Source: an uncultured Pseudohongiella sp.
Lineage (GTDB): Bacteria; Pseudomonadota; Gammaproteobacteria; Pseudomonadales; Pseudohongiellaceae
NCBI GenBank assembly: GCA_902531515.1
Contig: CACAEJ010000001.1
Coordinates: 160,078 to 224,077 of the forward strand
Reading direction: 5' to 3'
DNA: 64,000 nucleotides
Shown here: in pieces, positions 46,477 through 53,910 of the stretch
Position numbering within the stretch: the first letter of the stretch is position 1
Layout of the letters: each line of letters opens with the position of its first letter
The notes under the pieces: model-generated
The model's input: only the letters and a program-made list of their open reading frames with translations
Databases searched by the model: none
Told to the model about the DNA's origin: nothing
Made by a program: the position numbers and the translations under genes

Positions 46477-47316
46477 ATGTTTAAACGAACTTATTCAATT
46501 ATTTTGCTCACCGCGGTTTTCTTATTGTCTGCATTTCCATCGTATTCGCAGAAAATGAGTGTGACCCATTGCAACGGGGCATGTCCGGTCTACGAGTCTT
46601 CGATGGCTGCGAACCGAGCGAATGTTGTTATTCATCACATTTATGCAGCAGGCATAAATGGTGAAAGCGGCCTAGCTGATTGGGTCTCGTATCGATTAAC
46701 TAAAGAGGCAATAGGTGTAGCTTCGCTGCTCCCTCGACAGTGGAATCCGGATCGCTTGTTAGAATTTTCCGGTTTGGAAGATGTACTCGAGATTGGCTCT
46801 ACCGAGTTACGACTCGTTGAAATTGCGGTAAGCAATAACCCTTACGTTGGAATCGGCGAGTTACCAGAGCAACAGGAAAAAAGTGCGCGGCTAGCACCTA
46901 TGACTTCCTTTTCGAACACGCCCTATTGGTCTGATGTGAATAATCTAACAAATATGGTGCCTATGCCCCAGCCGCTTAGGCTTGGATCCTGGCTGCAGTT
47001 GGAGCAGCGGCTGAATGAGCTCGTTGAGAGAAAAGAAGAATTGCATGTGATCACGGGGCCCCTGTTTCTGATAGACAAACTTAGTGTTAGTCAAGTCCCG
47101 GCAGCGACTGAGCCCGCAGCATACTATAAAATTGTTGTTGAAAACGATGGACTGGTGGTATTTGTTCTTCCTAAGGATCATGGACAGTTTGACTCTTTTT
47201 GTGATCAGACAGTGAGTCTTGATGATCTGCAGAGGATGGTATCGATAGACTTTTTTCCTGGACGGAGAATGCAATCGTCAGACGAGTTGTTGACACAACT
47301 GAATTGCATGAAGTAG
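46477..47316 (+). CDS. exported DNA/RNA non-specific endonuclease-like protein lacking the catalytic His
   Basis: 279 residues from the ATG at 46477, which begins directly with a signal peptide (cleavage near SYSQ); the open frame goes up to 46435. It follows the NucA/EndoG order: VVIHHIYAAGI then WVSYRLTKEA, a loop, then ARLAPMTSFSN, NLTNMVP and GSWLQLEQRL, and a final YYKIVVEN strand. The family signature DRGHLAP is here KSARLAP, so both the Asp and the catalytic His are gone, although the metal-binding Asn (in LTNMVP) remains. It is probably inactive as a nuclease and may bind nucleic acid or another ligand. Confidence 0.78.
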   Translation: MFKRTYSIILLTAVFLLSAFPSYSQKMSVTHCNGACPVYESSMAANRANVVIHHIYAAGINGESGLADWVSYRLTKEAIGVASLLPRQWNPDRLLEFSGLEDVLEIGSTELRLVEIAVSNNPYVGIGELPEQQEKSARLAPMTSFSNTPYWSDVNNLTNMVPMPQPLRLGSWLQLEQRLNELVERKEELHVITGPLFLIDKLSVSQVPAATEPAAYYKIVVENDGLVVFVLPKDHGQFDSFCDQTVSLDDLQRMVSIDFFPGRRMQSSDELLTQLNCMK

Positions 47317-47413
47317 AGAGTAGTTATTATTGTTTGACTAGTTTACTGCATGACTGAAAATCGGTAGAACCTATTTCATGAAAGCATTTATTTCCAAAGG
47401 AGGAATCTAAAAC

Positions 47414-48442
47414 ATGGTTGCAAAACAAATCTACAAACTAAAATTGTGGTTATTTTCCTCTTTTATAGCCTCAACAGTTTTTGCCCAGGATAACCCCTAC
47501 CAAGTTGTCTATCATTGGGGTGAGCTTCCGGGCGGAAGGCCAATGGGGATTGTGACTGGAGTTCAGCCTGATCCAGACGGAGAGCACCTATGGATTATAG
47601 AGCGCTGCAGCGCTAATCAATGTGCTGGTTCAGATCACCATCCGATCCATAAATTAGACCTGCAAGGAAACACCGTTAAGTCAATTGGCGCAGGTTTGTT
47701 TGCTTGGCCGCACGGGTTTGATATGGACAAGGAGGGTAATTTTTGGATTACGGAAGGTGCGCCGGAAGGTGATGCAAGAGGAGCTCCTGGAGCCGAACGA
47801 GGCATGGGCCATCAAGTGGTTAAAATCAATCAAGATGGAGAGGTTTTAATGCGCCTTGGCGAAGCCGGTGTGCCTGGAGATGACCAGATGCATTTCAACG
47901 GACCAAGCGCAATCATTGTCGCCCCCGGAGGTGATTTCTGGGTAGCAGACGGCCACAGAGGCGGTAATAATCGTATTATTAAATTTTCAAGAAACGGCGA
48001 GTTCCAATTTCAGTTGGGTGGCGGCGTAAATGATACAAGCAGAGAGAGTGCTCGTTTCAACGACCCACATGACTTAAAAATAGACTCTCAGGGGCGCCTG
48101 TTTGTGGCCGACCGAGGAAATAACAGAATCCAGATTTTTGACCAGGACGGGGAGCTAATAGATATCTGGACTCAATTTGGCAGACCGAGTGGAATTTGGA
48201 TTGATGAAAATGACAAGATCTTTGTCGCTGACGGTATGTCTGGTGAACAATGGAATCGTGGTTGGGAGCGGGGGATTCGTATAGGTGATGCTAGAACGGG
48301 TTACGTAACTGAGTTTATTCCCGACTATGAAATACCCAATGGAAGCGGTATTGAATTTTTGGCCTCAGACTATGAAGGGAATATCTATGCCGGACAGGTT
48401 GGTCGCCAGCGATTTGAAAAGTATGAGCGAGTTCGACCATAG
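47414..48442 (+). CDS. secreted NHL-repeat beta-propeller, peptidyl-alpha-hydroxyglycine amidating lyase-like
   Basis: 342 residues with a signal peptide (cleavage near VFAQ, about 25). NHL repeats are clear: FAWPHGFDMDKEGNFWITEG (about 96-115), FNDPHDLKIDSQGRLFVADR (about 215-234) and FGRPSGIWIDENDKIFVADG (about 255-274). The first repeats with WPHG and an inserted loop with H residues match bacterial relatives of the PAL domain. Activity not demonstrated for such bacterial proteins. An excellent AAAGGAGG site precedes the start; the SDR gene follows by 12 bases. Confidence 0.82.
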   Translation: MVAKQIYKLKLWLFSSFIASTVFAQDNPYQVVYHWGELPGGRPMGIVTGVQPDPDGEHLWIIERCSANQCAGSDHHPIHKLDLQGNTVKSIGAGLFAWPHGFDMDKEGNFWITEGAPEGDARGAPGAERGMGHQVVKINQDGEVLMRLGEAGVPGDDQMHFNGPSAIIVAPGGDFWVADGHRGGNNRIIKFSRNGEFQFQLGGGVNDTSRESARFNDPHDLKIDSQGRLFVADRGNNRIQIFDQDGELIDIWTQFGRPSGIWIDENDKIFVADGMSGEQWNRGWERGIRIGDARTGYVTEFIPDYEIPNGSGIEFLASDYEGNIYAGQVGRQRFEKYERVRP

Positions 48443-48454
48443 GGGATCGGAAGT

Positions 48455-49237
48455 ATGAGTTTTGCGAGTGGAATATTGACTGGAAAGAGCGCGATTGTAA
48501 CCGGTGGTGCCACCGGGATTGGTGCCTTCATCGTGCGAAAGTTAGGTGCCTTGGGAGCCAACGTTGGAATAGTTTCTCGAAAGGAAGAAAATTTGTTATC
48601 AGCTGTCAACGAATTCAAAGATTCTGATGATATTGATGTTGCTTGGTGCACTGGGGATGTAAGAGACCCAGAGGGTATAAAAAACTCTTTTGATCAGTTA
48701 GCAGAGAAAATTGGTGGCATCGATATTTTAGTGTGCAATGCTGCGGGAAATTTTATCTGTCCCACGGAGGATCTCTCCTGGAATGGGTGGCGGACTGTTA
48801 TCGAAATTGATTTGAACGGCACTTTTAATTGTTGCCAGGCTGCGCTCCCTCACCTCAAAGAATCGAAGGATGGAGGGCGCATCATATCGATAAGCACAAC
48901 ACAAGCGGACTTTGGTTGGCCGGGTGCCGCTCATGCGGCGGCAGCAAAGTCCGGTATTCAAAATTTAATGAAAACACTGGCGGCAGAATGGGGCAAGTAT
49001 AACATCCGCTCAAACTGGATTTCACCAGGACCGATTCAAGGAACAGAGGGCGTGGACCGACTGATTATTCAGCAAGGACTGGCCGACCAAGTTCTCGAAA
49101 GAGTGCCACTAGGAACTTTCGGACAAGGTGAAGATATTGCTAATGCTGTGGTGTATTTTTCCTCTGACACTGGCAGATATGTTTCGGGCGCTGGTCTTGC
49201 GGTAGATGGTGGAAGTCAGTGGAACCGTGGAAGATAG
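48455..49237 (+). CDS. SDR oxidoreductase, 2,4-dienoyl-CoA reductase-like
   Basis: 260 residues. NAD(P)-binding TGGATGIG (16-23) and NAAGNF (about 95-100) are typical of peroxisomal-type 2,4-dienoyl-CoA reductases. The usual YxxxK is HAAAAKSG here, so the catalytic lysine stays but tyrosine is absent at its normal place, which also holds for the dienoyl-CoA reductase group. GLAVDGGSQW at the C-terminus is normal SDR. It would reduce a dienoyl-CoA or similar thioester. Cytoplasmic. Same strand as, and 12 bases after, the NHL gene. Confidence 0.88.
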   Translation: MSFASGILTGKSAIVTGGATGIGAFIVRKLGALGANVGIVSRKEENLLSAVNEFKDSDDIDVAWCTGDVRDPEGIKNSFDQLAEKIGGIDILVCNAAGNFICPTEDLSWNGWRTVIEIDLNGTFNCCQAALPHLKESKDGGRIISISTTQADFGWPGAAHAAAAKSGIQNLMKTLAAEWGKYNIRSNWISPGPIQGTEGVDRLIIQQGLADQVLERVPLGTFGQGEDIANAVVYFSSDTGRYVSGAGLAVDGGSQWNRGR

Positions 49238-49302
49238 CTCATAATAGCCTGCTTCCACTTTATTATTTATCTAAAGCATAAAAGATTCGGCAGATCTATT
49301 GC

Positions 49303-50292
49303 TCAAGCCTTTGTCATTTCTGTAAAAATGTACCAGGGGACCTTCTTTTTGTCATTCACATCGCCGATGTTTTCGAATTTCGACAACCGCAATCCATGTC
49401 GCTCTGCTAATTCTCTGGCCCCTTGAGAAAGGGTTTGTCCGGTAGGAATACCAAACATTATTTTCTCGCTGTAGTACTTAACTCCAGCATGCATGCGTTT
49501 GCTCCAAGTTTCGTGTGGCGGATTACCTTTGACCACGTCTTCAGTAAAAAAGTCGACGCCGATTACACTGCCTTGGGGGAGTCCTGAGAAAAGTGCTAGT
49601 GTCGAATTTACGGCTTCGTTTGTTAGATACATAGTCACTCCCTCCCACAGGATATAGGTTGTCTTGCTTTGGTCAAACCTGCTGGCCAGAAGGGAGTCCA
49701 TCCACGATTCTTGATTAAAGTCGGTTTCTACAAAAGCAACATGAGTAGATTTTATACCAGATTTGATTAACGCATCTTTCTTTACATTCAATGTTGGAGC
49801 CATGTCTACTTCGAAACACTTTACGTCAGAATTTTTTGGCAAATCATAACAGCGTGTATCCCAGCCGGACCCAAGGATGACAAGCTGTTTGATAGGATTT
49901 TCATATCTGGAAAGTGCTTCACTTATAGAGCAATCAAGAAAATGAGAACGGTGGCTCATCATTGTCATAGTAGATGAGGGGCGCTGCCCCGGATACCCAA
50001 ACATTGAGCCTTTGTAGCCACTTATCCTAAGCGCGAGCCCGGTAGCTTGGAGCATCAAAAATTTAGCCGGTTGGCGGTATAAAATCATGTGCTCGGCGAG
50101 TTTTACAGCAGCTTCGTCAATTCTCGTGCCCGCCAGGTGCATCATAATTCGCGCTCCGAAGGGTTCTGCTGCGGTGCCGGAAATGTTCTGGGGGATAATG
50201 ACTCGGCGGAGCCTCCACGTGTATACGATTAACCCGAGGAGAAGGAAAGGTATAAAGAGAATCATGATCAGGCTGAATAATAAGCCGCGCAT
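49303..50292 (-). CDS. class I SAM methyltransferase, leucine carboxyl methyltransferase/PPM1 family
   Basis: 329 residues. An N-terminal membrane helix (about 4-26) precedes a methyltransferase with the PPM1-type motif I VILGSGWDTRCYDLP (about 135-149), motif II FEVDMAPTL, and TYILWEGVTMYL (about 209-220). The family methylates carboxyl or hydroxyl groups. The positive residues after the helix (WRLRR) suggest the catalytic part stays in the cytoplasm. It lies 12 bases downstream of a PQQ gene on the same strand, probably cotranscribed. Confidence 0.85.
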   Translation of the reverse strand: MRGLLFSLIMILFIPFLLLGLIVYTWRLRRVIIPQNISGTAAEPFGARIMMHLAGTRIDEAAVKLAEHMILYRQPAKFLMLQATGLALRISGYKGSMFGYPGQRPSSTMTMMSHRSHFLDCSISEALSRYENPIKQLVILGSGWDTRCYDLPKNSDVKCFEVDMAPTLNVKKDALIKSGIKSTHVAFVETDFNQESWMDSLLASRFDQSKTTYILWEGVTMYLTNEAVNSTLALFSGLPQGSVIGVDFFTEDVVKGNPPHETWSKRMHAGVKYYSEKIMFGIPTGQTLSQGARELAERHGLRLSKFENIGDVNDKKKVPWYIFTEMTKA

Positions 50293-50304
50293 AATAAAGA
50301 GCCC

Positions 50305-52098
50305 CTACTGCTGTGGCAGCGTTAGAGTGACCACTGTGTTTGTTGATACAACGCTCACGAACTGTTTCTCTTTGACGGAGTACGTTAGCGGACTGGCTCT
50401 CACGGTGCGTGGGGTTTGATATTTAAAAAGCGACGCTCCAGTTTCAGCGTCCAAAGCATGGAATTCACCGTTCTCCAAACCCTGAAAAACAAGGTCTCCA
50501 GCAGTTACTAGATTGCCACTGGCTCCAATTCCCGACTGAGCAGGTAGCTCGGTCTGCCAGACCTGTTCACCGTCAACTGGACTATAGGCTGATACGGTCA
50601 AAGAGGGTGGATAGGCCTCGGATACTCGATCAAGAGCTGAGTAATTTTCGGTGTGCCCGCGACTATCGGGTCCTGGGGTTAATGAGTCGCCGACAGGTTG
50701 AACGGTCAGACTTATCGCGCCGTTTTTACCAGTGATGTAGACCAACTGTGTTCGAGGGCTAAACGATGCCGAGCCAAAGCTTGAACCGCCATGTGCAACG
50801 ATATAAGGCTCGGTCAATGAGTAGGGTGTATAAATCTGCTTACTTCGAGCTGCGAGTTCTGGATCATCAAAAGGAATAAACGTGGCGCACAGCGGATCCA
50901 TAGGAACGCCTCGAGCGGTTTGGGGAATCGGCTGAGTCGGATAAACGACCTCTCCAGGCACATCCGTTGCGGTTGGCATCGCGGTTTCGGGCATAGGAAA
51001 CAATGGATCCCCGGTTTCTCTGTCCCACATATAAAAGAGGCAATTCTTCCCGCCTGCTGCCACCCCTTTGACGATATCACCTTCATTGTTTTCAACATCG
51101 AATAAAAGGGGACCGGTAACATGGTCCCAGTCCCAAAGATCGTGATGGACTGCTTGGAAATACCACGCTAATTCGCCGGTGTTGATGTCAAGAGCGATGG
51201 TAGCATTGGTGAATAGGTTTGCCCCAACACGGGCAGAACCGTCGTAGTCGGGTGAGGGATTGCCGGCATTCACGTACACAAGCCCGAACTCAGTATCGAT
51301 GGCCGGTGGTGTCCATACTCCGCCGCCAGCTCGCTGCCCGGTTCCCCAGGTGTCTCTCGCTATTTCCCAACCTGAATCACTCGGAGTTTGCGGAACTGTA
51401 TTAAAAACCCATTCAACAGCGCCGCTCAATGCATCAATGCGAATCACTAAACCGCCTGGGATGTGCCCTTCGGATAAAGCGGCGGCGACATACATTTTTC
51501 CATTGTGGACAGTTGGCGGAGTAGTTAGTCGGTATCCTAGGTTTATGGGATCGGTATTGTTCGGATAGACATCTGGATATTTAAAATTAAGTGCATCGGT
51601 GATGACCTGAACTACTCCAGTTTCACCAAAGGACCTAATTTCCTCGCCAGTCGTTGCATCGAACGCGTACAAGTCAGCGCCGCGATAGGCGTAAATTCGG
51701 CCATTTGCGTAGGTTGAACCTCGGACGGGACCGCCGGCTGGACCAGAATCGAGAGGCCTGCGCCAAATTTCTTCACCTGTTGCTGCATCAAGGGCAAACA
51801 TTGTGTTGGCAGAATGTAAATACATCGTTCCTTCTGCTACGAGGGGAGTCACTTGTGTGATACTGTCTTGTGGGCCTGGTGTAAAGGTCCAGGACTCGGT
51901 AAGTCGGGACACGTTGTCCCGGTTAATTTGATCTAGCTCGGCAAAGCGGCTGTTGTGAATGTTCAAGTTTTGACTTGGCCAATTGTAGTTGGGGTTTTGG
52001 CCAAGAGCATTGACAGCGATACCGCAGCTAAACAAGAGGCATAGTAAATTTCTGATTGAAGGAATCTTTTTGTGGCCTTGATGGTTAAATAAGCTCAC
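50305..52098 (-). CDS. PQQ-dependent dehydrogenase (soluble quinoprotein no. 4)
   Basis: 597 residues, exported (signal cleavage near LGQ, about 34). The propeller starts with WPSQNLNIHNSRFAELDQIN (about 40-59). Catalytic motif VHHDLWDWD has W322 and D323, and GGKNCLFYMWDRETG carries the conserved lysine. The shorter length and WPSQNLNIHNSR start set it apart from the 9914/42012 pair. No cytochrome domain, no lipobox. Followed by the PPM1-type methyltransferase gene. Substrate unknown. Confidence 0.9.
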   Translation of the reverse strand: MSLFNHQGHKKIPSIRNLLCLLFSCGIAVNALGQNPNYNWPSQNLNIHNSRFAELDQINRDNVSRLTESWTFTPGPQDSITQVTPLVAEGTMYLHSANTMFALDAATGEEIWRRPLDSGPAGGPVRGSTYANGRIYAYRGADLYAFDATTGEEIRSFGETGVVQVITDALNFKYPDVYPNNTDPINLGYRLTTPPTVHNGKMYVAAALSEGHIPGGLVIRIDALSGAVEWVFNTVPQTPSDSGWEIARDTWGTGQRAGGGVWTPPAIDTEFGLVYVNAGNPSPDYDGSARVGANLFTNATIALDINTGELAWYFQAVHHDLWDWDHVTGPLLFDVENNEGDIVKGVAAGGKNCLFYMWDRETGDPLFPMPETAMPTATDVPGEVVYPTQPIPQTARGVPMDPLCATFIPFDDPELAARSKQIYTPYSLTEPYIVAHGGSSFGSASFSPRTQLVYITGKNGAISLTVQPVGDSLTPGPDSRGHTENYSALDRVSEAYPPSLTVSAYSPVDGEQVWQTELPAQSGIGASGNLVTAGDLVFQGLENGEFHALDAETGASLFKYQTPRTVRASPLTYSVKEKQFVSVVSTNTVVTLTLPQQ

Positions 52099-52296
52099 TC
52101 TTATCTCCTTTGTTCGCCGTAATTATAAATTTTGGAAGCCTGTACACTTTAGGCTATTTTTTGGCGAGTTCGACTGGTAAGCATACAAAATACATGATCG
52201 ATTTGATATGCCATAGGCAAGATTAAATCAGTTCCATTGTTGACGGTTTGTAAACTTTTTACGATAGATCTATAAGATTAAAAGCAGGAGAATATT

Positions 52297-52689
52297 TTGA
52301 AAGTAATCAAAGTGAGCGAAGAATTGCCCTACTCAATAGATGTCGTTTGGGAGGTTATCAGTGATGTTACTCGCTGTGATTGGGTGCCAAGTGTTAACGC
52401 TATCAGCCTAGACGGAAATATCAGGGAATTTACGATGGAAGGCATTGGGGAGGTTCAGGAGAAGATACTAATCAATGACTCAGAAAACCATAAGTTACAG
52501 TATTCTGCTATCAAAACACCTTCTCCTTTAGAGCATCATCTCGCGACTATATCTCTTAAAAGGTCGGGTGAGGATTGTGTTTTCGACTGGATCTCAGAGA
52601 TTGCACCTGAAGAATTTGGAGAAGCGATCGAGAATGGCATGAAAATCTCTTTTGATGGTTTGAAGCAAGTACTTGCCCAACTCGATTAA
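52297..52689 (+). CDS. SRPBCC (polyketide cyclase-like) protein
   Basis: 130 residues. VSEELPYSIDVVWEVISDVTRCDWVP (read in part, about 5-30) is the typical start of an SRPBCC START-like fold, and IENGMKISFDGLKQVL gives the long C-terminal helix. It starts with TTG, supported by AGGAG 7 bases upstream; no ATG lies near. Small hydrophobic ligand binding or cyclase activity is usual for the fold; nothing specific is visible. Divergent from the PQQ gene across 198 bases. Confidence 0.8.
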   Translation: MKVIKVSEELPYSIDVVWEVISDVTRCDWVPSVNAISLDGNIREFTMEGIGEVQEKILINDSENHKLQYSAIKTPSPLEHHLATISLKRSGEDCVFDWISEIAPEEFGEAIENGMKISFDGLKQVLAQLD

Positions 52690-52787
52690 GTGGTTCTTTT
52701 CTGGCTAATAATGTAATAATTGAGATAATTTGTTAGATATGTCGAAAAGGCACTCAAAAACTATTTATTTCAAGTAAGGAGTGACAG

Positions 52788-53798
52788 ATGGGAAGAATTA
52801 ATTCACTAACCTTAGCTTTTATTCTAAGCGGATCCTCTTTAACGCTACTCGCGCAGGACTATGAGGCACCCCGCACTGAGTGGGGTCAACCCGACTTGCA
52901 AGGTGTTTGGAATTGGTCTTCTAATGTTCCGATGCAACGCCCCTCACAATATGGAGATAGGCAGTTTTTGACTCAGGAAGAGGTTGAAGAATTTGCGCGA
53001 CGCAGGGCAGCAGCCGATGCCGGTTCAGATGCTGCACTCAATATAGAGGGAGTAGACGGCTCCTATAATGATTTTTGGATCGAGAATCAGGGCATAGGAG
53101 GCAATGTGCGGACATCCCATATTGTTTACCCGGGGAACGGCAGCTTGCCGGAAGTGCAGGAAGGGGTGGTTGAACAGCAGGGGGTTTACGGCGGGATTAC
53201 AACCGGAGAGACCAGGCCTGTCAGAATCGCTGCAGGAGGCATTGGCGCAGATGGGCCAGAGGACCGGGGTTTATCAGAGAGATGCATTATTGGCTTCAAT
53301 GCCGGCCCTCCATTTATACCCAGTCTTTATAACAATAACGTACAGATATTCCAGAGCAGAGATACGGTTGTGCTGTTGACTGAAATGATTCATGACGCTC
53401 GTATCGTCCCCCTCTATGACTCCAAGGAGGCGCTTGATAACTTGGATAACGACATACGATTTTATACCGGCGATTCAAGAGGTTATTGGGATGGCGACAC
53501 GCTCGTTGTTGTAACCCAAAATTTTAACGGTTTATCAGCTAGTTTCGGACAGTCGGGAACATCCTATGACAAGGTTCTTACTGAACGCTTTACTCGTTTG
53601 GGTCCTGTTACAGTGGATTATGAATTTACCGTCGATGATCCAGCGACTTACACCGATAAATTTACTGGCATCGTTTCAATGACAAAGGTTGCTGGACTTT
53701 TGTATGAGTACGGTTGTCATGAGGGAAATTACGGGATGGAGAATATTTTACGGGGTGCGCGAGTTGAAGAGAGACTTACTGCGGAAGGCCAACTCTAA
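52788..53798 (+). CDS. exported protein of unknown function, paralogue of 39416-40426
   Basis: 336 residues, the same length as its paralogue, with a signal peptide (cleavage near LLAQ, about 23). Shared elements in order: WGQPDLQGVWNWSS (about 32-45), LSERCIIGFNAGPP (about 164-177), IHDARIVPLYDS (about 203-214), TGDSRGYWDGDTLVV (about 226-240) and YEYGCHEGNYGMENIL (about 312-327). Family uncharacterised to my knowledge. AAGGAG precedes the start. It lies just upstream of a membrane PQQ dehydrogenase, which suggests a role beside it, but this is context only. Confidence 0.75.
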   Translation: MGRINSLTLAFILSGSSLTLLAQDYEAPRTEWGQPDLQGVWNWSSNVPMQRPSQYGDRQFLTQEEVEEFARRRAAADAGSDAALNIEGVDGSYNDFWIENQGIGGNVRTSHIVYPGNGSLPEVQEGVVEQQGVYGGITTGETRPVRIAAGGIGADGPEDRGLSERCIIGFNAGPPFIPSLYNNNVQIFQSRDTVVLLTEMIHDARIVPLYDSKEALDNLDNDIRFYTGDSRGYWDGDTLVVVTQNFNGLSASFGQSGTSYDKVLTERFTRLGPVTVDYEFTVDDPATYTDKFTGIVSMTKVAGLLYEYGCHEGNYGMENILRGARVEERLTAEGQL

Positions 53799-53910
53799 AA
53801 AGCAGCGCAACGAATCCCGATAGTTAGAGTCACAGGTTAAAAATAGAAGCAGACTAAGTTTGAAAGTGAGCGTCATTCCTATATTTTTTTGAATTTAACG
53901 TAAGGGCAAC

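Noticed and set aside
53791..53829. Inverted repeat ACTCTAA / TTAGAGT after the 52788 gene
   Set aside because: Seven-base AT-rich stem with a long loop and no T tract; chance match likely.
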